From an uncultured Synechococcus sp. (lineage in GTDB: Bacteria > Cyanobacteriota > Cyanobacteriia > PCC-6307 > Cyanobiaceae): DNA of 36,333 nt. Below are positions 16,471 to 24,199 of the stretch, one piece after another. A program made the position numbers and the translations under genes. The notes beneath the pieces were generated by a model, which searched no databases, was not told the DNA's origin, and saw only the letters and a list, made by a program, of their open reading frames with translations. Position 1 is the stretch's first letter, and each line of letters opens with the position of its first letter. Location: contig CAJXSQ010000005.1 of assembly GCA_913061215.1 (NCBI GenBank), positions 1-36,333 on the forward strand, written 5' to 3'.

Positions 16471-17220
16471 TCAGAACCGGCGCTGGATCACCAGCTCAGC
16501 CCCCTCGCGCTGCAGACGCAGGCCACCATCGAGCGCCAGGCCTGCGATGCGCCAGCGCTGGCCGGCATGCTCCCAGCCGTCGCCAGGCCGCCAGAGGCGC
16601 CGCTCGGCCTGGCGACGCACCAGTTCGGGCTCGGCGGCAGCCGCCGCGGCCCACTCCAGCCCCCGCAGCACCCGCGCCGCCAGAGGCTCCGGCTGCGCCA
16701 GCGGATGGCGGTTCCGGCCCAGCGCCTCCGCCAGGCTGATCGCCCCCGCTGGCACGCGGTTCACACCGTTGATGCCCACACCCAACTGGGCATGGCGCAC
16801 CCGGCCGCCGCGCCAGCGCAGCCTCGGCAGGATGCCCGCAAGCTTGCGGCCCTCGATCCAGAGGTCGTTCGGCCATTTGATCTGGGGCGCGAGGCCCAGG
16901 GCTTCCAGCTGCAGAGCCAGCCCCAGTGCCGCGGCCAGGGCCAAGGCGGCGCTGCCCTGCGGCTGAGCGGGCCAGGGCAGCGCCGCACTGAGCCACACCC
17001 CTCCGGGCGGGGACTGCCACACCCTGCCCTGCTGGCCATGCCCCCGGCGCTGACGCCGGGCCAGCAGCGCCAGAGGCGGGGCGGCTCCATCCGCCAGCCA
17101 TTGCTCGAGCGCCGGCTCCGTGCTGGCACACACGGGCAGGCAGCGCAACCGCCAGGGCAGCGGGTGATCCCCCGGCAGCCGCCGCAGCGCCGCCGCCAGC
17201 GCCGCGGCCCTCAGAGGCAA
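16471..17220 (-). CDS. birA: Biotin--[acetyl-CoA-carboxylase] ligase, class I (no DNA-binding domain)
   Basis: Attaches biotin through biotinyl-AMP to the carrier protein (AccB) of acetyl-CoA carboxylase, an essential step for fatty-acid synthesis. The 249-residue protein has only the catalytic and C-terminal domains, without the N-terminal helix-turn-helix of bifunctional BirA. Landmarks are STEPALEQ (substrate-facing segment), the biotinyl-AMP loop GHGQQGRVWQS (residues 60-70, a variant of the GRGRRGR consensus), KWPNDL (115-120) and GRKLAGIL with the active-site Lys. The start is probably TTG at 17220, overlapping the aminotransferase stop region by ten bases; no ATG or GTG is available nearby in frame except deep inside the upstream gene. 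Confidence 0.88.
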   Translation of the reverse strand: MPLRAAALAAALRRLPGDHPLPWRLRCLPVCASTEPALEQWLADGAAPPLALLARRQRRGHGQQGRVWQSPPGGVWLSAALPWPAQPQGSAALALAAALGLALQLEALGLAPQIKWPNDLWIEGRKLAGILPRLRWRGGRVRHAQLGVGINGVNRVPAGAISLAEALGRNRHPLAQPEPLAARVLRGLEWAAAAAAEPELVRRQAERRLWRPGDGWEHAGQRWRIAGLALDGGLRLQREGAELVIQRRF

Positions 17221-18404
17221 TCCAGCCAGGCCGCCATGCGGCTGGCGCCGGCGTCCAGCTGCTCCATCGGATGCACCAGCGCCAGCCGCGCATAACCCTC
17301 TCCGCCGGCACCGAACCCATTGCCCGGGGTGAGGCACACGCCGGTGGCCTCCAGCAAGCGGGCACAGAACAGCTCGGAATCGAGGCCGGCGGCGCGGGCC
17401 TGCTGCGGCAGCTCCAGCCACAGATAGAGGGCCATCGAAGGGATCCGCACCGGCCAGCCGGCGGCCTGCAACCGAGCCGCCATGCGATCGCGCCGCTCGC
17501 GGTAGATCGGCTTGATCCGCTCCGGCCAGTCGGGGGCCTGCTCAAGGGCCGCGATCGCGCCGGCCTGCAGCGCGGTGGACTGGTTGAAATCCACCACCCC
17601 CTTGAGCTGGCGCAGGGCGGCGATCAGGGGTGCGGCACCGATGGCGAAGGCCAGGCGGTAGCCCCCCAGGCACCAACCCTTGGAGAACGAGAAGAACTCG
17701 ATGCCGCACTGGCGCCACAACGGGGAGCGCAGCAAGGCGGGCGCTTCACCATCCAGGGCCAGATCCACGTAGGGATTGTCGTGGGCGAACACCAGGCCAT
17801 GGCGCACCGCCCGCTCCGCCGCCGCATCCACCCAGGCCTGCGCGCCGGTGGTGGCGGTGGGGTTGTGGGGAAAGCCCAGCACCATCAGCTTCAGGGCATC
17901 CCACTGGCTGGGGCTGAGCTGATCGAAATCCGGCGCGAAGCCGCTGGCGGCATCCAGACGCAGGAACTGCGGGCGCGCCGAAGCCAGGCGCAAGCCGCCG
18001 AGATGGGAGGGGTAGTAGGGATCGAGCAGCAGCGCCGCATCACCGGGATTGAGCACCGCCAACGGCAGGTGGGCCGTGCCCTCCTGGGAGCCCACCAGCA
18101 GCAGCACCTCCTGCTCGGGATCAACGGCCACACCGAAGCGCCGCTGCGCCCAGGCCGCCACCGCCTCCCGGAAGGGCAGCGTGGCACCGTGCAGGCAGTA
18201 GGCCGCACTCTCGGGCCGGCCCAGCTGATCGCGGATCGCGGCAATCGCCGCCTGCGGCGGCTGCAGATCGGTGGAGCCCAGCGAGAGATCCAGCAACGGC
18301 GGCAGACCCGCCGCATCGGCATGGCGGCGATAGGCCTGCTTGCGCTGGTCGTTGCGGGCGAAAACGCCGCTGCCCAGCCCGGCGACCCGCTCAGAGATGG
18401 GCAT
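17211..18404 (-). CDS. Class I/II PLP-dependent aminotransferase
   Basis: A 397-residue fold-type I aminotransferase. The PLP Lys is Lys242 in FFSFSKGWCLGGYRLAF, with conserved neighbours: the substrate-binding FPHNPTATTG and the DNPYVDL loop. A Tyr/Pro-containing segment DPYYPSHLGG and a LTPGNGFGAGGEGYARLAL segment near the end (Arg for the carboxylate) are typical of the DapL/AlaT-like branch. The substrate could be an aspartate, alanine or LL-diaminopimelate-type amino acid; sequence alone does not decide. The ATG at 18404 overlaps the thioredoxin stop by 14 bases, and the 3' end overlaps birA. It thus forms a tight run with trxA and birA. Confidence 0.9.
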   Translation of the reverse strand: MPISERVAGLGSGVFARNDQRKQAYRRHADAAGLPPLLDLSLGSTDLQPPQAAIAAIRDQLGRPESAAYCLHGATLPFREAVAAWAQRRFGVAVDPEQEVLLLVGSQEGTAHLPLAVLNPGDAALLLDPYYPSHLGGLRLASARPQFLRLDAASGFAPDFDQLSPSQWDALKLMVLGFPHNPTATTGAQAWVDAAAERAVRHGLVFAHDNPYVDLALDGEAPALLRSPLWRQCGIEFFSFSKGWCLGGYRLAFAIGAAPLIAALRQLKGVVDFNQSTALQAGAIAALEQAPDWPERIKPIYRERRDRMAARLQAAGWPVRIPSMALYLWLELPQQARAAGLDSELFCARLLEATGVCLTPGNGFGAGGEGYARLALVHPMEQLDAGASRMAAWLDCL

Positions 18405-18717
18405 CCAGGAAGGCCTTGAGCTGGGGCTGGGCCATCGCGCCCTCGTGGCGGGCCACTTCCGTGCCGTTCTTGAAGATCAGCAGGGTGGGCAGACCCTGAA
18501 TCGCCAGCTGATCGCGCGAAGCCGGGTTGGGGTCAGCCTCGAGCTTGCCCACCGCCAAACGACCGGCGTATTCACCAGCCGCCCAGTCCATCATCGGCGC
18601 CATCAGCCGGCAGGGACCGCACCACTCCGCCCACACATCCACCAGCACCGGTGTAGTGGCCTCAAGCACCTCGGCCTGGAAGTTGGCATCGGTGAGGTGC
18701 AGAACGGACACGGGCAC
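18391..18717 (-). CDS. trxA: Thioredoxin
   Basis: A 108-residue thioredoxin that reduces protein disulfides using electrons from ferredoxin- or NADPH-dependent thioredoxin reductase. The active site WCGPC (residues 32-36, Cys33 and Cys36) lies in VDVWAEWCGPCRLM, with the buried Asp of the fold present. The cis-Pro is in IQGLPTLLIF, and NGTEVARHEGAM matches the loop after strand 4. It starts at GTG 18717; a second GTG two codons on is an alternative. It lies 27 bases downstream of the Vipp1-like gene and overlaps the aminotransferase start. The exact type (m-, x- or another class) is not decided here. Confidence 0.95.
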   Translation of the reverse strand: MPVSVLHLTDANFQAEVLEATTPVLVDVWAEWCGPCRLMAPMMDWAAGEYAGRLAVGKLEADPNPASRDQLAIQGLPTLLIFKNGTEVARHEGAMAQPQLKAFLDAHL

Positions 18718-18744
18718 TGGATCTGGTTGCGGCGATTGTATGGA

Positions 18745-19512
18745 TCAGAGCTTGTCGATCGAGCGCTTCAGCTCCTCGAGTTCGGTGTCCACCTCCTCCA
18801 CCTTCACGGGCTGAACGGTGGATCCCGCCTCAGGCAGTGCCGCGGATGCCGTGGTGCCGGCCAGCTTGCCCTTGAGGGCGGCCAGTTCATCGTCCACCTC
18901 CGGAGCTCCTTCAAGGGCCGCGAACTGGCTTTCCAGATCAGCACCGGCCAGCTCAGCCGCCGCCTGGCTGCGAGCCTCGAGGGTCTGCACCTTCTCCTCC
19001 ATCCGCTCGAAGGCGGCCATGGAGCTGTTGGTGCCGAGGTTGCCCACGGCGCTCTGCAGCTGCTCCTGGGCCTGGGCCGCCTGGGCCCGGGCCTTGAGCA
19101 TGTCCTTCTTGGTTTTGGCCTCGGCGATCTTGCTTTCCAGTTTCACCAGGCTCTGCTTGAGCTGCTCCACCTGGGCGGCCTGGCTCTGCAGCTGGGTGTT
19201 GAGGGCGGTGGCGGTGTCCTGGCAGGTTTTGCGGCGGCCGAGCGCCTCACGGGCCAGGTCCTCCTCGCCCTTCTTCAACGCCAGCTCGGCCCGCTCGTAC
19301 CACGTTTTGGCCTGGGCTTCAGCCTGCTCAGCCTGGTTCTGGATCCGCTTCTGGCTGGCGATGGCGGTGGCCACCGCCTGGCGCAGCTTCACCAGATCGG
19401 CCTGCATGTCGGCCACCGACTGATCCAGGATCTTGGCCGGATCCTCCATCGCTCCCACCACCGCATTGGCGTTGGCGCGCACCAGACGGCCGAGGCGATC
19501 AAAAAAGCCCAT
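18745..19512 (-). CDS. vipp1: Vipp1/IM30-type PspA-family membrane-remodelling protein
   Basis: A 255-residue ESCRT-III-like protein that oligomerises on membranes and supports thylakoid biogenesis and membrane repair. The N-terminal amphipathic helix MGFFDRLGRLVRANANAVV is followed by a long coiled-coil (about residues 25-215, rich in Gln/Glu/Ala/Lys). Unlike bacterial PspA, it has a C-terminal extension after residue 220 with a short helix, EEVDTELEELKRSIDKL, which matches the extra Vipp1 helix. The ATG at 19512 is clear. The gene diverges from the MscS-like gene across only 72 bases, and trxA follows 27 bases downstream. Vipp1 rather than PspA is my preferred call because of the extension and the cyanobacterial host. 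Confidence 0.9.
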   Translation of the reverse strand: MGFFDRLGRLVRANANAVVGAMEDPAKILDQSVADMQADLVKLRQAVATAIASQKRIQNQAEQAEAQAKTWYERAELALKKGEEDLAREALGRRKTCQDTATALNTQLQSQAAQVEQLKQSLVKLESKIAEAKTKKDMLKARAQAAQAQEQLQSAVGNLGTNSSMAAFERMEEKVQTLEARSQAAAELAGADLESQFAALEGAPEVDDELAALKGKLAGTTASAALPEAGSTVQPVKVEEVDTELEELKRSIDKL

Positions 19513-19584
19513 GGATGTGCTGCGGGAACAGAAGCCGTGGCGCCAGGCTATCGAAACCGCCTGCCACAGATCAGCACATCTACT

Positions 19585-20736
19585 GTGAGCGCTGATCCCG
19601 GATGGCTGATGCTCGACGCCCGTCAGCGGCTGCTCACCGACGTTCACTTCTTCCAGAGCAGCGAAGGGCTTCTGGTGGGAACCGTGCTGCTGGTGGCCCT
19701 CTGGCTGCTGCTCACGCTGGTGGAGCGCTACGGACGCCGGATCCGCCCGCTGGTGCCGCGGCTGGCCGCCACCCTGCGCCGCCCCCTGATCACCGGCCTT
19801 GCAGCCGCGCTCTATCTGGGCTGGCTGGTGCACGCCGTGAGCGGAACAGCCCCGGCTCTGATGCCGCTCAAGGGGCTCGAAACCTCAACGGCGCTGATCC
19901 TGATCGCCCTGGGCTGGGCCAGCGTGAGCGTGGGGCAGATGCTGCTGCGCACCGAGCATGTCCAACGCTGGCTGGCGGTGGAGGATCCGCGCGATCGCGC
20001 CATGATCACCAGCCTGCTCGACCGGTTGCTCAGCATCGGCGTGGCGGTGATCACGGTGGCGGCGCTGATGGTCACCTTCGGCGTCTCCACCACCGCCGTG
20101 GCCACGATGCTGGGCGGCGCCGGCATCGGCATCGGCTTCGGCACCCAGCAGGTGTCGCAGAATTTTCTCTCCGGCCTGATGCTCTATTTCACGCGCCCCT
20201 TCTCGGTGGGCGACTGGATTCAGCTGCCGATCTGGTCGGGCGTGGAAACCTCCACCCTGCAGGGCACGGTGGAGCGCATCGGCTGGTATCACACCCGCAT
20301 CGTGACCCTGGACCGCAAACCTCTGGCGATCCCCAATTCGGTGTTCGCCACCACGCCGATCGAAAATCCAGGCCGGATGTACAACCGCCGGATCAAGGCC
20401 AGCATCAGCCTTCGCTACGAAGATCTGACGCGCATGCAGCAGATCACCGAAGCGGTGCAGCACCTGCTGGAAACCCACCCGGACATCGACAACAAGCAGA
20501 TGATCCTGGTGAGCTTCGATGAATGGGCCGGATCGTCGATCAACATGCTGGTGTATTGCTTCACACGCACAACCGTGTGGGCCGATTATCTGCACATCCA
20601 GCAAAAGATCTTCCTGGAGATTGCCGACATCGTGAAAGCCGCCGGCGGCGACTTCGCCTTCAACTGCACCACCCTCTACCCAGCTCCGGATCTGGACAGC
20701 AACCACCCGATCCGCACCCTCACCGCCTCCCGCTGA
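19585..20736 (+). CDS. MscS-family mechanosensitive ion channel
   Basis: A 383-residue membrane protein of the small-conductance mechanosensitive channel family, which opens on membrane tension and releases solutes during hypo-osmotic shock. Several N-terminal helices (for example VGTVLLVALWLLLTLVERYG and AALYLGWLVHAVSG) precede the pore-lining TM3, with Ala/Gly packing in VATMLGGAGIGIGFGTQQVS and the continuing NFLSGLMLYFTRPFSVGDWI (pore and beta-domain start). The C-terminal beta and alpha/beta domains run to about residue 370. I chose the GTG at 19585; an ATG at 19609 is the alternative start. It is divergent from vipp1, and the DciA-like gene begins 11 bases downstream. Confidence 0.93.
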   Translation: MSADPGWLMLDARQRLLTDVHFFQSSEGLLVGTVLLVALWLLLTLVERYGRRIRPLVPRLAATLRRPLITGLAAALYLGWLVHAVSGTAPALMPLKGLETSTALILIALGWASVSVGQMLLRTEHVQRWLAVEDPRDRAMITSLLDRLLSIGVAVITVAALMVTFGVSTTAVATMLGGAGIGIGFGTQQVSQNFLSGLMLYFTRPFSVGDWIQLPIWSGVETSTLQGTVERIGWYHTRIVTLDRKPLAIPNSVFATTPIENPGRMYNRRIKASISLRYEDLTRMQQITEAVQHLLETHPDIDNKQMILVSFDEWAGSSINMLVYCFTRTTVWADYLHIQQKIFLEIADIVKAAGGDFAFNCTTLYPAPDLDSNHPIRTLTASR

Positions 20737-20747
20737 CGCTGGTTCCG

Positions 20748-21284
20748 ATGCAGCAGCGCACCGTGGGCAATGTGTCGTTCCTGGTGCCCTCGGCACCGGC
20801 GCCGGCCACGCGGCTTCGCGCCTGCCTCAACCAGCTGCAGGAGCACTGGCGCCGGGATGAAAACCTCGCAGCCCTCTGGCAGGCCTGGCCTCAGATCGCC
20901 GGCCCCCAGCTCGCACCCCACTGCCGGCCGCTGCGCCTGCAGGGGGGCAGGCTGGTGGTGGGAGCCAGCCATCCGCAATGGCTGCAGGCGCTGCGCTTCA
21001 ACAAACACCGGCTGCTCGGCGCCCTGCGCGGTGCCGGCTTCAGCGTGAAGGATCTGGTGCTGCAGCAGCATCAGCCCACCCCGCTGCCCCCCTTCGGCAG
21101 CGAGGAGGAGGCGCAGGTGTGGGCGCACCACCCCAGCCGCGTGGATGTGTTCGGCATGGGCAGCTGCCCGCGCTGCCACCGGCCGGCACCGGCGGGCGAG
21201 CTGCAGCGCTGGGGGCACTGCAGCTTCTGCCGGCGTGAGGACCTGAACACGGGCGTGGCGATGGGCACGCCGGCGGATCAGTAG
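20748..21284 (+). CDS. DciA/DUF721-family protein with C-terminal zinc-ribbon-like tail
   Basis: A 178-residue member of the DUF721 (DciA) family, which loads the replicative helicase DnaB in bacteria lacking DnaC/DnaI. The DUF721 core spans about residues 20-110: LQEHWRRDENLAALWQAWPQ, IAGPQLAPHCRPLRLQGGRL, then the strand and helix with SHPQWLQALRFNKHRLLGAL. After a Pro-rich linker, a C-terminal CPRC...CSFC pair (Cys140/143/158/161) looks like a zinc ribbon. Cyanobacterial DciA proteins often carry extensions, and a DNA- or DnaB-contacting role for this one is inference. The ATG at 20748 is 11 bases after the MscS gene. The 3' end overlaps the convergent GT39 gene by seven bases. Confidence 0.85.
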   Translation: MQQRTVGNVSFLVPSAPAPATRLRACLNQLQEHWRRDENLAALWQAWPQIAGPQLAPHCRPLRLQGGRLVVGASHPQWLQALRFNKHRLLGALRGAGFSVKDLVLQQHQPTPLPPFGSEEEAQVWAHHPSRVDVFGMGSCPRCHRPAPAGELQRWGHCSFCRREDLNTGVAMGTPADQ

Positions 21285-23089
21285 CGCTCCGGACGCGGCC
21301 GCTGCCAATCGGGCTCCGGCACGCCATCGGCACGCAGCGCAGCAGCCCAGCGATCCAGCGCCAGGCGCGGCACACGCCAGAGCAGAAACAGATCCTCCCG
21401 GGCCAATGCCCGGTGGGGCAGCCCGCGCCAATGGGGCAGCGCAGCCGTTCGCGCATCGATCACCACCAGCACCGTGCCATCGGCGCTGGCGGGGCTGGGC
21501 TGCTGCCGGTGACGGCGCTCCTGCACCAGGCGATCGTTGAGGTTGACCGGACCGTTCGGCTGCACCCCCTCGTAGATCACCACCTGATTGGTATAGAAGT
21601 GCAGCGAGGGTTTGAGGATGCCCACCATCGCCAGCGGCTCGGCCGGGCGTCGCTGGGCCAGCACGGCAGCAGCCATGCGCCGCAGGGGAAGCTGCCTGAG
21701 GCGATCACCCAGGCTCACCAGCGGCTGCAGGGCAGCCACCACAAAGGCCACCACGGCCAGCTGCTGAGCCAGCAACCAGCCACGCCGCCAGGGGACCTGC
21801 AGCCACCACAGCAGCAGCCCAGCCAGAAAGGCCGCCGTGAAACAGAGCGCCGCGCGGCTGAGCAGGCCGCTGGCCAACAGCTCAGCGGGCAGGCTGGGCA
21901 GCTCGGGCTCCTGGATCAGCGGCACCCAGCGATCCGCGGCGGCCAAGCCAGCAGCGAACAGGGCCTGCAAACCGAGCGTGGTGGCCACCACCAGCCGGGC
22001 CCTGCGCCGCTGGGCCAGGGCGATCAGTTGCTGAGCTGTGAGGGCGATCAGAATCCCGGCGGCGGGTGTGGCTGGCAGCCAGTAGCTGGGCAGCTTGGTG
22101 GCGGCCAGGGTGAAGAACAGCAGCACCGCCAGCAGCCAGCAGGCGGCATACCGCTGCAGAGAGTCGGAGGGCGGCACGGGCTGCGCCCAGGCCCGGCCGG
22201 CATGCGCCAGACCGGCCAGCAGCAGCGGCGTGAACGGCAGGGAGGCCACCAACAGCACCGGCCCGAAGAACCACCAGGGCTGCAGATGGTTGTTCACCAC
22301 GCCGGTGAAGCGCTGGAGGTTGTGGTAACCGAAAAAGCTGTCGAGGAACGGGCGCCCCTCCACCAGCAGCTCCAACCCATACCAGGGGAGAGCCACCAGC
22401 GCCGTGAGTGCCAAACCAGGCCAGGGCCTCAACCGGGCGGCCAGGCCGCGCAGATCCCGCTGCCACAGCCCGAACAGGCCGAGGCTGAGGCCAGCCAGCA
22501 CCACCGCCACGGGCCCCTTGGCCAGCACCGCCAGGCCGAGCAGGATCCAGGCGAACCAGCAGCGGCCGCCGCCGGCATAACACCGCCAGAACAGCAGCAG
22601 CACCACCGCCAGCAGCCCCGTGAGCAGGGCGTCGCTCACGGCCGTGCGGCTCCAGATCAGCACCAGGGGTGAGAGCGCGAAGGCCAGGGCGGCGCTCAGG
22701 GCGGTGATCGCCTGCAGGGCTGCCTCCGGTTTGCGGCCTTCGGGCAGCGGCTGGGGCCAGCGCAACAACGTGGCCGCCAGCACCAGCATCACCACCACGG
22801 AGCTCAGGGCCGAGGGCAGGCGAGCCGCCCAGGTTCCGAGCGGATCCCACTGCGGCTGGCCTGGCAGGGCATAGATCAGCCCCATCAGCCAATACACCAG
22901 CGGCGGCTTGTCGTAGCGGGGCAGGCCATTCACCCGGGGGGTGAGCCAGTCGCCCGTTTCGGCCATGGCCCGGGCCGAGGCGGCAAACAACGGTGGCGTT
23001 TCATCCACCAGCCCCGTGCTGCCCAGGCCCCACACAAACAGCGCCAGGCCGCAGAGCAGCACCAACGGCAACACGAGCCTGCGCGACAC
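21278..23089 (-). CDS. GT39/ArnT-like glycosyltransferase (GT-C fold)
   Basis: A 603-residue polytopic membrane glycosyltransferase of the GT39/GT83 (ArnT-like) type, which uses a lipid-phosphate sugar donor to glycosylate a lipid or protein on the outer face of the membrane. The first lumenal loop carries the catalytic-type Asp29-Glu30 (TGLVDETPPLFAASARAM) and a RYDKPPLVYWLMGL motif (typical of the family). About ten to twelve hydrophobic segments follow, then a C-terminal soluble part with the LPHWRGLPHRAL region. The GTG at 23089 starts MSRRLVLPLVLLCG, placing the first helix at the N-terminus. It is 33 bases downstream of the GT4 gene and is probably in one unit with it. Acceptor and donor are not known. 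Confidence 0.88.
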   Translation of the reverse strand: MSRRLVLPLVLLCGLALFVWGLGSTGLVDETPPLFAASARAMAETGDWLTPRVNGLPRYDKPPLVYWLMGLIYALPGQPQWDPLGTWAARLPSALSSVVVMLVLAATLLRWPQPLPEGRKPEAALQAITALSAALAFALSPLVLIWSRTAVSDALLTGLLAVVLLLFWRCYAGGGRCWFAWILLGLAVLAKGPVAVVLAGLSLGLFGLWQRDLRGLAARLRPWPGLALTALVALPWYGLELLVEGRPFLDSFFGYHNLQRFTGVVNNHLQPWWFFGPVLLVASLPFTPLLLAGLAHAGRAWAQPVPPSDSLQRYAACWLLAVLLFFTLAATKLPSYWLPATPAAGILIALTAQQLIALAQRRRARLVVATTLGLQALFAAGLAAADRWVPLIQEPELPSLPAELLASGLLSRAALCFTAAFLAGLLLWWLQVPWRRGWLLAQQLAVVAFVVAALQPLVSLGDRLRQLPLRRMAAAVLAQRRPAEPLAMVGILKPSLHFYTNQVVIYEGVQPNGPVNLNDRLVQERRHRQQPSPASADGTVLVVIDARTAALPHWRGLPHRALAREDLFLLWRVPRLALDRWAAALRADGVPEPDWQRPRPERY

Positions 23090-23122
23090 CAGGGCCAGTT
23101 GCGTCAGGCCCGACGTTATCGC

Positions 23123-24199
23123 CTACGCCTGCAGGCCCCGCTGCAACCAGGTCTCGATCCGGGCAGCCAGCACAGCCCGCGAAGCGTGGGCCTCCACCCA
23201 GCGCCGGCACTGCTCACGGGGGATCGCGTCCACCCGCATCACCGCCTCCGCCAGGCCGTCCACATCGTCAGGGGCCACCAGCAGGCCGTTGAGCCCTGGC
23301 TGCACCAGCTCGCCGGGGCCACCGCGGCGGTAGGCGAGCACCGGCACGCCGCAGGCCATCGCCTCCACCACCACATTCCCGTAGGCCTCGTTCCATTTGG
23401 GCGTGTTGAGCAGCGCCCGGCAGCGGCCCAGCTGCGCCTGGAGCCGGTGGGTGGGCAGAAACCCTTTCCACTGCAACGTGCCCGCCGGAACAGAAGCCTC
23501 CACCGCCGCGGCGTAGAGCGGATCCTCCACCAGTCCCCACACCGCCAGGGGCAGGCCGCAGCGGGCGGCGACGGCGGCGGCATCCTCCAGCCCCTTCTCC
23601 GGCGCCACGCGCCCCACCCAACCCAGCAGTGGATCCGGCTGCGGACAGAACTGATAAGCCGCAAGATCAAAGCCGTTGCCCACCAGCACCGGCGGCTGCG
23701 GCAAGGCGAAATCCGCCGCCTGCGATGCCGTGTGGAAGGCGAGTCGCCGCTGATCCCAGGCGGCCACATCGGCGATCACCGCATCCATGGCCTCCGTCAC
23801 CGAGCCCATGCTCACCAGGTGAAAGATCGGCAGCGGCGCGGTGGCGGTGAGCCAGAAGGGCAGCCAGTCGTAGCCGAGGTTGAGCACCGCATCGAAGCCC
23901 GCAGCCGGCGCCTCGGCCAGCACCCGCCGCCAGAAGCGGCCGAGCAGGGCATCGGCCGGCAGGGTGATCGGCGCGGCACGGTCCTGGTGCTGCACGCTCG
24001 GCTGGGGGGTGCCGCTGCAGGTCCAGAGGCTGGCCTCGGCGCAGGCCACAGGCAACACGGAATCGGCAGCGGCCAGCACGGTGAGCTGATGGCCGCGCTG
24101 CAGCAGACCGGCCACCAGGCCCGCCAGCGTGAGCTCCACGCCACCGCCGCGGCCGCTGCCGAGAGGGCCGAGGGCGGTGGCCACCACCAACAGCTTCAT
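23123..24199 (-). CDS. Glycosyltransferase family 4 (GT-B fold)
   Basis: A 358-residue cytosolic or membrane-associated GT-B sugar transferase. The N-terminus MKLLVVATALGPLGSGRGGG and VELTLAGLVAGLLQRGHQ is the classic acceptor-domain start with the Gly-rich loop. In the C-terminal half it has GWVGRVAPEKGLEDA and the donor-binding motif EAYGNVVVEAMACGVPVLAY followed by RRGGPGELV, where the two Glu of the E-x7-E type are present. The donor is probably a UDP- or GDP-sugar and the product an exo- or lipopolysaccharide or a glycolipid, but this is not fixed. The ATG overlaps the EamA stop by four bases (ATGA), and the GT39 gene follows 33 bases downstream. Confidence 0.9.
   Translation of the reverse strand: MKLLVVATALGPLGSGRGGGVELTLAGLVAGLLQRGHQLTVLAAADSVLPVACAEASLWTCSGTPQPSVQHQDRAAPITLPADALLGRFWRRVLAEAPAAGFDAVLNLGYDWLPFWLTATAPLPIFHLVSMGSVTEAMDAVIADVAAWDQRRLAFHTASQAADFALPQPPVLVGNGFDLAAYQFCPQPDPLLGWVGRVAPEKGLEDAAAVAARCGLPLAVWGLVEDPLYAAAVEASVPAGTLQWKGFLPTHRLQAQLGRCRALLNTPKWNEAYGNVVVEAMACGVPVLAYRRGGPGELVQPGLNGLLVAPDDVDGLAEAVMRVDAIPREQCRRWVEAHASRAVLAARIETWLQRGLQA

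Noticed and set aside
18340-19584. N-terminal extension of the MscS gene back to 18340
   Set aside because: The frame crosses the thioredoxin and Vipp1 genes on the opposite strand. The MscS family begins near the first membrane helix, just after 19585.
21413-22672. Plus-strand frame opposite the GT39 gene
   Set aside because: Its composition is Gln/Gly/His-rich and it lies fully inside a clear membrane glycosyltransferase gene.
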